From the NCBI GenBank assembly GCA_017428215.1, contig JAFRRH010000022.1, forward strand, positions 90,756 through 154,755: a DNA stretch of 64,000 nt, read 5' to 3'. Under the pieces are notes generated by a model that searched no databases, was not told where the DNA came from, and saw nothing but the letters and a program-made list of their open reading frames with translations. The DNA is from Selenomonadaceae bacterium. GTDB taxonomy: Bacteria; Bacillota; Negativicutes; Selenomonadales; Selenomonadaceae. Below, piece by piece: positions 26,099 to 35,680 of the stretch (positions are counted from its first letter, which is position 1; the number at the start of each line of letters is the position of its first letter). The translations under genes were made by a program, and so were the position numbers.

Positions 26099-27265
26099 AT
26101 GGGCTACACATTCATGGTGCCGGCAAAAATTATTTCCGGCGTCAACGTTATCGCGGAATTGGGCGACCACATCGCGGGCAAGGGCACAAAGGCTCTTATC
26201 GTCACCGACCAATTTATGGTTAAATTCGGCAACGCCGCTAAGGTTGAGGACGCTCTTAAAAAGGTCAATATCCCCTATGTCATTTTCGACGGCGCGAACA
26301 CCGAACCCACCGACAAAATCGTCGAGGCGGGCTTGAAAGTCTACAAAGAAGAAAAATGCGACTTCATCATTGCTTTGGGCGGCGGTTCACCTATGGACAC
26401 CGCTAAGGCTATCGGCTTTATGACGACGGCTGGCGACCGCAAGATTAATTCCTACATGCATGAAGTTATTGATATGCCCGTTCCGTATCTCGTGGCGATT
26501 CCGACGACTGCGGGCACTGGCTCCGAAGTTACCAAAAATACAATCATTTCTGACACGGAAAATAACGTTAAAATGCTTCTCGGCGGACCGTCGATTATTC
26601 CGGCGTTGGCTGTCGTTGACCCAACCTTTACGATGACTGCGCCTCCTGGAGTCACTGCGGCAACTGGTATCGATGCACTTTGCCACGCGATTGAAGCTTA
26701 TACTTCTAGAAAAGCTCAACCGCTGACTGATACCTTTGCAATTTCCGCTATCAAAAAAATTCATAAGAACCTGCCCATTTGCTACAAAGACGGCAAGAAC
26801 GAAGAAGCTCGCCTTGCAATGTCGATTGCCGCGCTTGAGGCTGGTATTGCGTTCAACAATGCGTCGGTTACTATCGTTCACGGCATGAGCCGCCCGATTG
26901 GTGCACTTTTCCACATTGCACACGGCGTTTCCAATGCTGTCCTTCTGCCCGCTTGCCTTGAGTTTGCTATCGAAGAAAACACCGCTCGCTTTGCGCACAT
27001 CGGTCGCATTATGGGCGTTGCTGATGAAAATACTCCTGACCACGACGCGGCAGTTGCTATGGTTAAAGAAGTTGAGCGTTTCTGCAAGGAAGTCGGCATT
27101 CCGCCCGTAATCGAACTGCTCAAAAAGGGCAATCACACTCAAGAAGAATTCTTCTCTTATCTCGACAAAATGGCAAGCGACGCACTCGAAAGCGGCTCGC
27201 CGCAAAATACAATGCGCATTCCTACTAAAGAACAAATCATTGAGATTTACAAGAAACTCTTTTGA
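26099..27265 (+). CDS. Iron-containing alcohol dehydrogenase (group III)
   Basis: The 388-residue NAD(P)-dependent enzyme has GGGSPMDTAKAIGF (nucleotide binding), TTAGTGSEVTK and the four iron ligands of the family in GIDALCHAIEAY (Asp, His), VHGMSRPIGALFHIAHGVSN (two His). As the first gene of the main iol operon it probably reduces an aldehyde from inositol breakdown. Malonate semialdehyde to 3-hydroxypropionate is my leading hypothesis because iolA is absent, but propanediol- or lactaldehyde-type activity is possible. I chose ATG 26099 with AAGGAG upstream; an earlier TTG overlaps that SD. Confidence 0.88.
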   Translation: MGYTFMVPAKIISGVNVIAELGDHIAGKGTKALIVTDQFMVKFGNAAKVEDALKKVNIPYVIFDGANTEPTDKIVEAGLKVYKEEKCDFIIALGGGSPMDTAKAIGFMTTAGDRKINSYMHEVIDMPVPYLVAIPTTAGTGSEVTKNTIISDTENNVKMLLGGPSIIPALAVVDPTFTMTAPPGVTAATGIDALCHAIEAYTSRKAQPLTDTFAISAIKKIHKNLPICYKDGKNEEARLAMSIAALEAGIAFNNASVTIVHGMSRPIGALFHIAHGVSNAVLLPACLEFAIEENTARFAHIGRIMGVADENTPDHDAAVAMVKEVERFCKEVGIPPVIELLKKGNHTQEEFFSYLDKMASDALESGSPQNTMRIPTKEQIIEIYKKLF

Positions 27266-27280
27266 TAGGACTGCGTTTTT

Positions 27281-28396
27281 ATGTTGTTTGAAGGCATAAA
27301 AAAATTCGGATTCGGTTTGATGCGCTTGCCTAAACTCGCTGACGATTCGATTGATGTTGAACTCGTTAAAAAGTTGGTTGATGAATTTTTAGCGGCGGGC
27401 TTTACATACTTCGATACGGCTTGGGCTTATCCCGGTTCTGAAGTTGCAATCCGTCAAGCGTTGATTGAACGTTATCCGCGTGAAAAATTTCAGCTCGCAA
27501 CTAAGCTTGCCGCGTGGCGTGCAACCACTCAAGACGAGGCATTAAAGCAATTCGACGAATCACTTAATCGGACGAATGCAAAGTTCTTTGATTTTTATCT
27601 GTTGCACAATATGGGCGACTACCGCACAAAGTATTTCGACGACTTCAAAGTTTGGAATTTTGTTGCAGAGAAAAAATCTGCGGGCTTGATTAAAAATCTC
27701 GGTTTTTCCTTCCACTCCACGCCCGAAGAACTCGACGAAATTTTAACTAAGCACCCCGAAGTTGATTTTGTTCAGTTACAAATAAATTGGGCAGATTGGG
27801 ACGCACCAGCTATTAAATCTCGCCAATGTTACGAAGTGGCACAACGTCACGGCAAAAAAGTTGTAGTAATGGAACCCGTTAAAGGCGGAATGTTAGCTAA
27901 GCCTCCCTCGCAGATTGAAAAAATTTTACGCGACGCCGAACCAAATTCCTCGCCGGCGTCATGGGCATTGAGATTCGCGGCAAATCTTGACGGAGTGGCA
28001 GTTGTTTTATCGGGCATGAACTCTTTGGAGCAAATGCGCGATAATATTTCCACGCTGAAAAACTTTACAAAGCTTATACCCGCGCAGGTTAAAGTTATCG
28101 ACACCGCCCGCGCAGAACTTGCAAAAATTCCGCTGATACCTTGTACGGCTTGCGATTACTGCGCGACGGTTTGCCCGCAAAAACTCCCGATTAGCGGTTT
28201 CTTCATGATGTTAAATCACTTAACGTTGTTCGGCAACAAAACTTTTGCAAGTCGGCGCGAGGGACGTTTGGCAAGTGCTCGCGATAAAAATCCCGCGTCA
28301 AGTTGCATAAAGTGCGGACGTTGCGAAAAAGTTTGCCCGCAACATATCCCGATTAGAAAAAATTTAGTTAGATTCGTCAATGAGTTTGAGAGGTGA
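27281..28396 (+). CDS. Aldo/keto reductase with C-terminal 2x[4Fe-4S] domain
   Basis: The 371-residue product combines an aldo/keto reductase barrel (FGFGLMRLPKL, YFDTAWAYPGSE, FYLLHNMGDYR, VVVMEPVKGGML, VVLSGMNSLEQM) with a ferredoxin-like C-terminus carrying CTACDYCATVCPQ and CIKCGRCEKVCPQ. This type is common in anaerobes and usually annotated only as an AKR ferredoxin oxidoreductase. The iron-sulfur part implies electron exchange with ferredoxin rather than NADPH alone. It lies between the Fe-ADH and iolJ genes, so the substrate may be an inositol-derived keto or aldehyde intermediate (inference). No clear SD precedes the ATG; coupling to the upstream gene is likely. Confidence 0.85.
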   Translation: MLFEGIKKFGFGLMRLPKLADDSIDVELVKKLVDEFLAAGFTYFDTAWAYPGSEVAIRQALIERYPREKFQLATKLAAWRATTQDEALKQFDESLNRTNAKFFDFYLLHNMGDYRTKYFDDFKVWNFVAEKKSAGLIKNLGFSFHSTPEELDEILTKHPEVDFVQLQINWADWDAPAIKSRQCYEVAQRHGKKVVVMEPVKGGMLAKPPSQIEKILRDAEPNSSPASWALRFAANLDGVAVVLSGMNSLEQMRDNISTLKNFTKLIPAQVKVIDTARAELAKIPLIPCTACDYCATVCPQKLPISGFFMMLNHLTLFGNKTFASRREGRLASARDKNPASSCIKCGRCEKVCPQHIPIRKNLVRFVNEFER

Positions 28397-28400
28397 TTAA

Positions 28401-29243
28401 ATGCCGCTCGTAAAAATGACTGAACTTTTCGCGGCACATGATGATACTACGTTCGCAGTCGGCGCGTTCAATGTCTCGAATATGGAAATGGCAATGGGCG
28501 CGATAAAAGCCGCTGAAGAACTCAACACGCCGCTGATTTTACAAATCGCTGAAGGTCGGCTGAAATATTCGCCGCTCGATTTACTCGGACCGATAATGCT
28601 TGCCGCCGCTAAAAAATGCAAAATGCCTGTGGCTGTACATCTGGATCACGGCGGAACGCTTGAAACGATTAAACTTGCGTTGAGTCTGGGCTTTACGTCG
28701 GTGATGTTTGACGGCTCTAAATATCCGCTTGAAGAAAATATCCGTCGTACAAAAGAAGTCGTCGAATTAGCTCATGCAAAGGGCGCGGCAGTCGAGGCGG
28801 AAATTGGTCGCGTTGGTGGCGCGGAAGGCGATTATAAAGCCGTTGACGTTTTAGTTACCAGTGTTGACGAGGCTAAAAAATTCGCGGAAGAAACCGGCGT
28901 TGACGCGCTGGCAGTTGCAATCGGCACGGCGCACGGTAATTATAAGGAACAACCGAAACTCCGTATTGATAGGCTTAAAGAAATTTTCGACGCGATTAAA
29001 ACTCCGCTGGTATTACACGGCGGCTCCGGCTTAACAGAAGACGACTTTAAAAATTGCATAGCCAACGGCATTAAAAAAATTAATATCGCTACGGCAAGTT
29101 ACGACAACTCGGCTAGAAAAATTCGCGAAGTCTGCGCGGCTAATCCAAATGCTAAGTTCTTCGACTTCAGCGACGCCATAGTTCAAGGAACTCGCGAAAA
29201 CGTTATCAAACATATGAAAATCTTTAATTTTGAGAGGAGATAA
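28401..29243 (+). CDS. iolJ: 6-phospho-5-dehydro-2-deoxy-D-gluconate aldolase (class II aldolase)
   Basis: The 280-residue class II (zinc) aldolase has FAVGAFNVSNMEMAMGAI, zinc-ligand motifs VAVHLDHGGTLE, AEIGRVGGAEGD, AIGTAHGNYK and LVLHGGSGL. IolJ and fructose-bisphosphate aldolase are sister enzymes. The position directly before iolC, iolB and iolD supports IolJ, which cleaves 2-deoxy-5-keto-gluconate 6-phosphate to dihydroxyacetone phosphate and malonate semialdehyde. A GAGGTG SD precedes the ATG, and the gene starts 4 nt after the AKR stop. Confidence 0.85.
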   Translation: MPLVKMTELFAAHDDTTFAVGAFNVSNMEMAMGAIKAAEELNTPLILQIAEGRLKYSPLDLLGPIMLAAAKKCKMPVAVHLDHGGTLETIKLALSLGFTSVMFDGSKYPLEENIRRTKEVVELAHAKGAAVEAEIGRVGGAEGDYKAVDVLVTSVDEAKKFAEETGVDALAVAIGTAHGNYKEQPKLRIDRLKEIFDAIKTPLVLHGGSGLTEDDFKNCIANGIKKINIATASYDNSARKIREVCAANPNAKFFDFSDAIVQGTRENVIKHMKIFNFERR

Positions 29244-29248
29244 ATGTA

Positions 29249-30307
29249 ATGACAACTTTACAAGAGGCAATTAAGGCTTTCCCGCAAATGGAAGTTTGGA
29301 ACGATTCCTGCTCCTGCAAAGAGCTGACCTACGCTCTCGAACAGTGCTCGGCAAGCGGCGCGACCACCAACCCCGCTATCGTTTTCAACGTCCTCAAGAA
29401 AGAACTCCCCGATTGGGAAGATACCATTAAACAAATCATCGCTGACAACCCGACCTACACCGAAGACGACGTTGCTTGGAAAGTTATCGAAGCTCTCGGA
29501 CTGAAAGCCGCTAAATTGCTTGAGCCTATGCACGAACAGAATCACGGACAGCGCGGCAAAATTTCCTTCCAAGCCAATGCAAAATTCTATCAGAATCCCG
29601 AAAAGCTCGTTGAGCACGCTGTACAGCTCGCTAGCCTCGCTCCCAATATCCAAATCAAAGCTCCCGCAAGCAAAGCCGGTATCGAAGCTTTTGAGGAAAT
29701 GACTTATCAGGGCGTCTCCATTAACGCAACTGTTTCGTTCACGGTTCCGCAAGCTTTGGCAGTTGCTGAGGCTGTCGAACGCGGCTTGAAACGTCGTGAG
29801 GCGGAAGGCAAAGATATTTCTTGGATGCACCCCGTCTGCACGATTATGGGCGGACGCACCGACGATTATCTTAAAGCTTATCTTAAGGGCAAAGATTATA
29901 TCGTTCACCCCGAAGCACTCGAATGGGCTGGCGTTGCTGTCTTCAAGAATGCGTATAAGATTTACAAAGAACGCGGCTATCGCACCAAGCTTTTGTTCGC
30001 GGCTTATCGTAACCTCCACCACTTTGAACAATTCATCGGCGGCGACGTTGTCCTCACCATTACCAGCGACTTCCAAAAGAAATACAACGGCATCAAAGTT
30101 GAAATTAAAAACAACATGGATACGCCCGTTCCGCAAAAATGGCTCGATGAACTCTTGACGATTGACGAATTCCGCCGCGCTTATGAACCCGACGGTATGA
30201 AACCCGAAGAATTCCAGCACTACGGCGCATTCCTCCGCACGATTAATCAATTCCTCGGCAGTTATGCAGGTCTCGTCGAACTCGTCCGCAAATATATGAT
30301 AGTGTAA
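29249..30307 (+). CDS. Transaldolase-family protein in the inositol operon
   Basis: The 352-residue product belongs to the transaldolase superfamily: ATTNPAIVFNVLKKE matches the N-terminal TTNPxI motif, IQIKAPASKAGIEAFEEMTYQGVSINATVSFTV carries the candidate Schiff-base lysine (IKAPAS, where classical enzymes have IKxPxT), and KLLFAAYRNLHHFEQFIGGDVVLTI corresponds to the phosphate-binding end. It is larger than fructose-6-phosphate aldolase and divergent from pentose-pathway TalB. The place of a transaldolase in inositol breakdown is not established in the Bacillus scheme. It may recycle the DHAP/GAP product or act on another polyol. Confidence 0.8.
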   Translation: MTTLQEAIKAFPQMEVWNDSCSCKELTYALEQCSASGATTNPAIVFNVLKKELPDWEDTIKQIIADNPTYTEDDVAWKVIEALGLKAAKLLEPMHEQNHGQRGKISFQANAKFYQNPEKLVEHAVQLASLAPNIQIKAPASKAGIEAFEEMTYQGVSINATVSFTVPQALAVAEAVERGLKRREAEGKDISWMHPVCTIMGGRTDDYLKAYLKGKDYIVHPEALEWAGVAVFKNAYKIYKERGYRTKLLFAAYRNLHHFEQFIGGDVVLTITSDFQKKYNGIKVEIKNNMDTPVPQKWLDELLTIDEFRRAYEPDGMKPEEFQHYGAFLRTINQFLGSYAGLVELVRKYMIV

Positions 30308-30317
30308 TTAGGTTACG

Positions 30318-30345
30318 GGGAAAGGGGAGTTTCATACCCTTTCCC
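30318..30345 (+). promoter_or_regulatory. Intercistronic hairpin between transaldolase gene and iolC
   Basis: GGGAAAGGG and CCCTTTCCC form a perfect 9-bp stem with a 10-nt loop and no U-tract. It is more likely an mRNA stability or processing element than a terminator. Confidence 0.55.
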
Positions 30346-30373
30346 TTGTTCCCGATAAAGGAGAGATTTTTTT

Positions 30374-31408
30374 ATGGCTCTCATTGAATTTGACCAGAAA
30401 CGCGAACGTGACGTTGTAATAATTGGTCGCGCAACTCTGGACTTCAACCCTAACGAAATTCATCGCACTCTCGACAAGGTAAAAACTTTCTCAATGTATT
30501 TGGGCGGTTCGCCTGGCAATATCGCTGTCGGCTTGAATCAGCTCGGCAAAAAAGTCGGCTTTATCGGTTGTGTGTCTAATGATCAATTCGGCGACTTTAT
30601 TATTAATTTTTTCAAGGACAGAGGCATTGATACTACGCAGATGACTCGCGCTAAACACGGCGAACGCATGGGCTTGACCTTTACGGAGATTAAAAGCCCG
30701 ACTGAAAGCTCAATCCTCATGTACCGCGATAAAGTTGCCGATTTGCAGATTGCGCCCGAAGATGTCAGCGAAAATTATATCGCCGCGTCCAAAGCGTTAA
30801 TCGTTTCTGGTTTGGCATTGGCGGCGGCTCCCAGTCGCGAAGCTTGCTTGACGGCGGCTCAATACGCTCGTATGCACGGCACTAAAATTATTTTCGACAT
30901 TGACTATCGTCCTTACACGTGGCGTTCCAAAGAAGAAATTGCAATTTATTATTCACTCATGGCGCGGCTTAGTGATGTTATTATCGGCTCGCGTGATGAA
31001 GTCAACTTTGCTGAACTGTTGCCCGAAGACGCCGAAACTCCGCCCGATCATGAAATCGCAGAAAAATATTTGTCGTTCGGAAATAAAATCGTCGTAATTA
31101 AACACGGCAAGCGCGGCTCCGTTGCTTACACTGCAGACCGTCACGCTTACAAAGTCGAATCATATAACATTAAACTTTTGAAATCTTTTGGCGGCGGCGA
31201 CGCTTATGCTAGCGCGTTTGTTCATGGTTTACTTGAAGGCTTGGAAGTTCCCGAAGCTCTTCGACACGCAACGGCACATGCGGCTATGGTTGTGGCAAGT
31301 CACAGTTGCTCCGAAGCTATGCAGACGATTGAGCAGATTGAAGCCTTTATCAAGGAGCACGCCGCAGAGGAAGTTATCACGGAAATTGGTTGGAAAGATA
31401 AAGTTTAG
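30374..31408 (+). CDS. iolC: 5-dehydro-2-deoxygluconokinase
   Basis: The 344-residue PfkB-family kinase has GGSPGNIAVGLNQLGKKVGFIGCVSNDQFG near the N-terminus, IDYRPYTW and the C-terminal PfkB signature FGGGDAYASAFVHGLL with the catalytic aspartate. It phosphorylates 5-dehydro-2-deoxy-D-gluconate with ATP, giving the IolJ substrate. The neighbours iolB and iolD make the assignment specific. It follows a 66-bp gap with an mRNA hairpin, and a GGAGAG SD precedes the ATG. Confidence 0.92.
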   Translation: MALIEFDQKRERDVVIIGRATLDFNPNEIHRTLDKVKTFSMYLGGSPGNIAVGLNQLGKKVGFIGCVSNDQFGDFIINFFKDRGIDTTQMTRAKHGERMGLTFTEIKSPTESSILMYRDKVADLQIAPEDVSENYIAASKALIVSGLALAAAPSREACLTAAQYARMHGTKIIFDIDYRPYTWRSKEEIAIYYSLMARLSDVIIGSRDEVNFAELLPEDAETPPDHEIAEKYLSFGNKIVVIKHGKRGSVAYTADRHAYKVESYNIKLLKSFGGGDAYASAFVHGLLEGLEVPEALRHATAHAAMVVASHSCSEAMQTIEQIEAFIKEHAAEEVITEIGWKDKV

Positions 31409-31420
31409 GAGGGTCTCTAA

Positions 31421-32221
31421 ATGAAATTTGGTAGACTCGGCACCGAGTTAAAGCACGGCTACAACGCAATGACAACTCGCGAAAGCGATATGCTAATGGA
31501 TATTGGCTATCAAGTCATGGACGCCAACGAAATTATCGAACTGGAAGATCCGTTTCAGGAAAGCGCGATTGTTATCTTGACGGGCGAAGTTGAAATTAGT
31601 TGGGACGATAAAAAGGAACTTATGCACCGCGAATCGCTCGTTGACGAAAATCCTTTCTGCTTGCAAGTTCCCCGCGCTAAAAAAGTTTGGATTAAGGCAA
31701 AAGTTAATTCCGAACTGTTGATTCAAAAGACTATGAACGACCGCGACTTTGCGCCCGTGTTCTATCGTCCGGAAGATGTTCAATGCGATATTTTCGGGCA
31801 AGGACTTTGGAACGCAACCGCTGAACGCACCGTCCGCACGATTTTTGACTATGGCAACGCGCCTTTCTCGAATCAAGTTAACGGCGAAGTTATTAACAGT
31901 CCTGGACGTTGGTCGGGATATATTCCGCACAATCACCCACAGCCGGAAGTTTATACTTACAAATTCGATAAGCCGCAAGGATTTGGCGCGGCGTTTATCG
32001 GCGATAACGCATTTAAAATTACCCATAACAGCTGGTCGGAAATTTCCGGCGGACTTATGCACCCGCAAGTTACGGCTCCTGGCTATGCAATGTGGTATTC
32101 GTGGATGATTCGTCATCTGCCCGACGAGCAGGGCGGTCCTTGGAAGAAGACACGCACCGATTTACCTGAACACACTTGGCTTTTAGATCCAAACGCTAAA
32201 ATTTGGCAACCTAAACGTTGA
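31421..32221 (+). CDS. iolB: 5-deoxy-glucuronate isomerase
   Basis: The 266-residue bicupin-type protein has the metal-binding motif [16 protein letters not shown] and a second cupin half with [31 protein letters not shown], as in IolB. It converts 5-deoxy-glucuronate to 5-dehydro-2-deoxy-D-gluconate, between IolD and IolC. It sits 12 nt after iolC with GGAGGGT as SD. Confidence 0.92.
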   Translation: MKFGRLGTELKHGYNAMTTRESDMLMDIGYQVMDANEIIELEDPFQESAIVILTGEVEISWDDKKELMHRESLVDENPFCLQVPRAKKVWIKAKVNSELLIQKTMNDRDFAPVFYRPEDVQCDIFGQGLWNATAERTVRTIFDYGNAPFSNQVNGEVINSPGRWSGYIPHNHPQPEVYTYKFDKPQGFGAAFIGDNAFKITHNSWSEISGGLMHPQVTAPGYAMWYSWMIRHLPDEQGGPWKKTRTDLPEHTWLLDPNAKIWQPKR

Positions 32222-32234
32222 GGAGGATTTTTAC

Positions 32235-34181
32235 ATGGCTAAAACAATTAGACTTACGGTGGCGCAAGCTCTCGTTAAGTTCCTCAATAATCAGTACATT
32301 GAATTTGACGGCAAAGAAAATAAAATGTTTGAAGGCATCTTCGGCATTTTCGGACATGGCAACGTTGTCGGCATGGGGCAAGCTCTTGAAGAAGACGCCG
32401 GCGATTTGATTATGCGCATGGGTCGCAACGAACAGGGTATGGCTCATGCGGCTATGGGTTTTGCTAAACAAAAACGCCGTAAACAAATGTATGCTTGCAC
32501 GTCGTCTGTTGGTCCCGGCGCAATGAATATGGTTACTGCCGCCGCAACTGCTACTGCAAACTGCATTCCGGTATTGTTCCTGCCCGGCGACACTTACGCT
32601 GACCGTCAACCGGATCCCGTCCTTCAGCAAATGGAACAGCCGACGAATTTAGCAATCACCGCTAACGACGCCTTCAAAGCTGTTTGCAAATATTGGGACA
32701 GAGTTACCCGCCCCGAAATTTTAATGACGGCTTGTATTAACGCAATGCGCGTTCTCGCTGATCCTGCTGACACTGGCGCAGTTTGTATTGCTCTTCCGCA
32801 AGATGTCGAGGGCGAAGCTTACGATTATCCCGAATATTTCTTCCAAAAAAGAGTTCACCACATTGACAGACAAGCTCCGGCGGCTCGTGCAATCAAGGCG
32901 GCTGTCGAACTTCTCAAAACTAAGAAAAAACCGCTCCTTATCTTTGGCGGCGGCGTAAAATATTCCGAAGCTGAAGAATCCTTCCGTAAATTTGCCGAGA
33001 AATTTAATATTCCGTTTGGCGAAACTCAAGCGGGCAAAGGCACAATTCTTTGGAATCACCCGTTGAATTTGGGCGGCGTCGGCGAAACTGGCGGCTGTGG
33101 TGCTAATGACATTGCGGCGGTTGCTGATGTTGTTATCGGCGTTGGCACTCGTTACACCGACTTTACGACCTCTTCCAAATGGATTTTCCACAATCCCGAA
33201 GTTCAATTCATTAATATCAACGTTTCCAAATTCCACGCTTATAAACTCGACGGCTTGCAAATCGTTGCAGACGCGCAAGCAGGTATCGACGCACTTAGCG
33301 CGGAACTTGAAAAAACCGATTGGAAAGTTTCCGACGAATACAAAGCTGAAGTTAAAGCCTCCAAAGAAAAATATGACAAAGAAGTTGACCGCGTTTATCA
33401 CGTCGAATATACGGGCAAAGATTTCGTTCCGGAAGTTGTTGACGGTTTGGATTTCGCAAAAGTCAGCGAAGAATTTATCAAACTCACCGGCTCCAGCTTG
33501 CCGCAATGTCGCGCTCTTGGTATCGTCAACGAAACTATCGACGAAAACGCGATTATGGTTGCCGCGTCGGGCTCAATTCCTGGCGACGTTCAGCGCGTGT
33601 GGCGTGCAAAATCCGTTGGCGGCTATCATGTCGAATACGGATTCAGTTGCATGGGCTATGAAGTCAACGCGGCTTTAGGCGTCAAACTCGCTGAACCCGA
33701 CCGCGAAGTTTATGCTATGGTTGGCGACGCCGCTTATATGATGCTCCATTCCGAGTTGCCGCAATCAATCGCTGAAGGCGTCAAGATTAATGTTATCCTC
33801 TTCGACAACATGACTAACGGCTGCATTAACAATTTGGAAATTGGACACGGGCAAGAAAGCTACGGTACTGAATTCCGTTTCCGCACCCCGACAGGTCTCG
33901 ACGGCGGCTTTGTTCCAATTGATTTCGCTATGAACGCCCGCTCCTATGGTTGCGTTGCGTACACCGTCCACACTGCTGAAGAACTTGTTGCGGCTATCGA
34001 AGACTCCAAGAAACAAAAAGTTTCCACGTTGATTGACGTTAAAGTTTTGCCCAAAACTATGGTGCACGGCTACGGCGATTGGTGGCGTGTTGGTGTCGCG
34101 CAAGTTTCCAAGTCCGAAAAAATTAACAAAATCTACAAAGAGTTAATGGCTCCGAATCTCGCGGCGGCAAGAAAATATTAA
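32235..34181 (+). CDS. iolD: 3D-(3,5/4)-trihydroxycyclohexane-1,2-dione hydrolase
   Basis: The 648-residue thiamine-diphosphate enzyme opens the inositol ring. The N-terminal PYR domain includes [19 protein letters not shown] with the catalytic Glu; the central domain includes [14 protein letters not shown]; the PP domain includes [18 protein letters not shown] and [12 protein letters not shown], the GDx...N Mg2+/ThDP motif. Length and motifs match IolD. It lies 13 nt after iolB with GAGGAGG as SD and directly precedes iolT1. Confidence 0.93.
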   Translation: MAKTIRLTVAQALVKFLNNQYIEFDGKENKMFEGIFGIFGHGNVVGMGQALEEDAGDLIMRMGRNEQGMAHAAMGFAKQKRRKQMYACTSSVGPGAMNMVTAAATATANCIPVLFLPGDTYADRQPDPVLQQMEQPTNLAITANDAFKAVCKYWDRVTRPEILMTACINAMRVLADPADTGAVCIALPQDVEGEAYDYPEYFFQKRVHHIDRQAPAARAIKAAVELLKTKKKPLLIFGGGVKYSEAEESFRKFAEKFNIPFGETQAGKGTILWNHPLNLGGVGETGGCGANDIAAVADVVIGVGTRYTDFTTSSKWIFHNPEVQFININVSKFHAYKLDGLQIVADAQAGIDALSAELEKTDWKVSDEYKAEVKASKEKYDKEVDRVYHVEYTGKDFVPEVVDGLDFAKVSEEFIKLTGSSLPQCRALGIVNETIDENAIMVAASGSIPGDVQRVWRAKSVGGYHVEYGFSCMGYEVNAALGVKLAEPDREVYAMVGDAAYMMLHSELPQSIAEGVKINVILFDNMTNGCINNLEIGHGQESYGTEFRFRTPTGLDGGFVPIDFAMNARSYGCVAYTVHTAEELVAAIEDSKKQKVSTLIDVKVLPKTMVHGYGDWWRVGVAQVSKSEKINKIYKELMAPNLAAARKY

Positions 34182-34184
34182 GCA

Positions 34185-35576
34185 ATGGCGCAGGACATCA
34201 CTCATCAGAATTATCTGCGCAGAGTGATGATCATCTCGACGATCGGCGGATTGTTGTTCGGTTACGATACGAGCGTTATTAACGGTGCACTTGCATTTAT
34301 GGCGATGCCCGATCAGCTGAACTTATCGCCGGCAATGGAAGGCTTGATAACGAGCGGTCTATTGGCAGGCGCGGCGATTGGAGCGTTCTTAAGTGGACGC
34401 ATTGCCGATTCCGTCGGTCGTCGCAAGATGATTCTGTATCTGTCATTTGTCTTCTTTTTTGCGGCAAGCGGTTGCGCACTGTCCATGAACGCCAGCGGCG
34501 TAATTATCTGTCGTTTTATACTAGGACTTGCAGTTGGTGGCGCGTCGGTTGCTGTTCCGGCGTTCCTAGCTGAAATGGCTCCCGTCGAACATCGTGGACG
34601 CATAGTTACTCAAAATCATTTGATGATTGTTACGGGGCAGTTGTTGTCGTTTTTCGTCAACGCGGCAATCGGCGTCGCTTTTGGGTCAACGAGTAGCGTC
34701 TGGCGATACATGTTAGCAATCGCGTCACTTCCGGCAGTTGTATTGTGGCTTGGCATGTTGAGCGTTCCCGAATCTCCGCGTTGGTTAATTGTTCAAGGTA
34801 AAATCGGCGAGGCTCTCAAAGTTCTTAAAAAAATTCGCGAGGAGAAACGCGCCCAAAAGGAATTTGACGAGATTAAAGAAACTATCGCACTTGAAAGTAG
34901 CATACAGCAAGCAACTTACTCTGATTTAGCAGTTCCTTGGGTTCGCAGAATTGTTTTTATCGCTATGGGCATTGCAATCTGCCAGCAAATTTCCGGCGTC
35001 AACTCGATTATGTATTACGGCACGCAAATTTTAACGGAGGCGGGTTTTTCGACACAAGCGGCGTTGATTGGCAACATTGCTAACGGCGTTATCTCTGTTG
35101 GTGCTACGTTCTTTGGAATTTGGATGATAGATCGTCACGGTCGTCGCCCACTGGTTATGACGGGGCAAATCGGAACTATGGTTTGTCTGTGTGCAATCGG
35201 TGTTGCCTCGAATGTTTTCGACGGTTCGGCGTCTCTGCCTTACGTTATCCTATGTTTGACTGTCACGTTCCTATTTTTTCAGCAAGGATTTTTATCTCCG
35301 GTTACGTGGCTATTGCTCTCTGAAATTTTCCCAGTAAGACTTCGCGGCATGGGCATGGGTTGTGCGGTCTTGTGCTTATGGGTTACGAATTTCTTTATCG
35401 GATTCTTCTTTCCGCAATGGCTTTTCGCATTCGGACTTTCGGCGACGTTCTTTATCTTTGCAGGTATCGAATTACTAGGTTTGCTCTTCGTTATCAAGTT
35501 CGTACCAGAAACCAAAGGTCGTTCGCTTGAACAAATCGAAATAGATTTTCGCAACTACGACAAGACAGCTACATAA
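34185..35576 (+). CDS. iolT1: Sugar-porter MFS transporter, IolT-like, copy 1
   Basis: The 463-residue, 12-span major facilitator protein shows sugar-porter motifs: GGLLFGYDTSVINGAL, GRIADSVGRRKM, CRFILGLAVGGASVAVPAFLAEMAP, VPESPRWLI, DRHGRRPL and FVPETKGRSLEQIE. In this context it is probably an H+-coupled myo-inositol importer. It begins 3 bp after the iolD stop and has no clear SD, so translation is probably coupled. It is closely related in protein and DNA to the next gene, a tandem duplication. Confidence 0.85.
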   Translation: MAQDITHQNYLRRVMIISTIGGLLFGYDTSVINGALAFMAMPDQLNLSPAMEGLITSGLLAGAAIGAFLSGRIADSVGRRKMILYLSFVFFFAASGCALSMNASGVIICRFILGLAVGGASVAVPAFLAEMAPVEHRGRIVTQNHLMIVTGQLLSFFVNAAIGVAFGSTSSVWRYMLAIASLPAVVLWLGMLSVPESPRWLIVQGKIGEALKVLKKIREEKRAQKEFDEIKETIALESSIQQATYSDLAVPWVRRIVFIAMGIAICQQISGVNSIMYYGTQILTEAGFSTQAALIGNIANGVISVGATFFGIWMIDRHGRRPLVMTGQIGTMVCLCAIGVASNVFDGSASLPYVILCLTVTFLFFQQGFLSPVTWLLLSEIFPVRLRGMGMGCAVLCLWVTNFFIGFFFPQWLFAFGLSATFFIFAGIELLGLLFVIKFVPETKGRSLEQIEIDFRNYDKTAT

Positions 35577-35592
35577 ATTAAAATTGCTTATA

Positions 35593-35608
35593 AGTGACTT
35601 CGGTCACT
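35593..35608 (+). promoter_or_regulatory. UUCG-capped hairpin between the two iolT genes
   Basis: AGTGAC-TTCG-GTCACT forms a 6-bp stem with a very stable tetraloop and no U-tract. It is probably an mRNA processing or stability element. Confidence 0.5.
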
Positions 35609-35620
35609 AAGATATAGAGT

Positions 35621-35637
35621 CATTTGTTGGATTAGGG
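35621..35637. repeat. 17-bp element, inverted copy at 25021-25037
   Basis: CATTTGTTGGATTAGGG is the exact reverse complement of 25021-25037. The flanking bases also show partial similarity (GCTTA...TATAG upstream in both). Confidence 0.6.
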
Positions 35638-35680
35638 CAAATATATAAACACTCATCTAAATGTGAGGGGGTTACAACAA

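Noticed and set aside
26387..27235. Minus-strand 282-residue frame opposite the Fe-ADH gene
   Set aside because: Antisense shadow without an SD; the iron-ligand motifs prove the plus-strand frame.
29258..30250. Minus-strand 330-residue frame opposite the transaldolase gene
   Set aside because: Antisense shadow produced by codon bias; the plus-strand product has clear family motifs and an SD.
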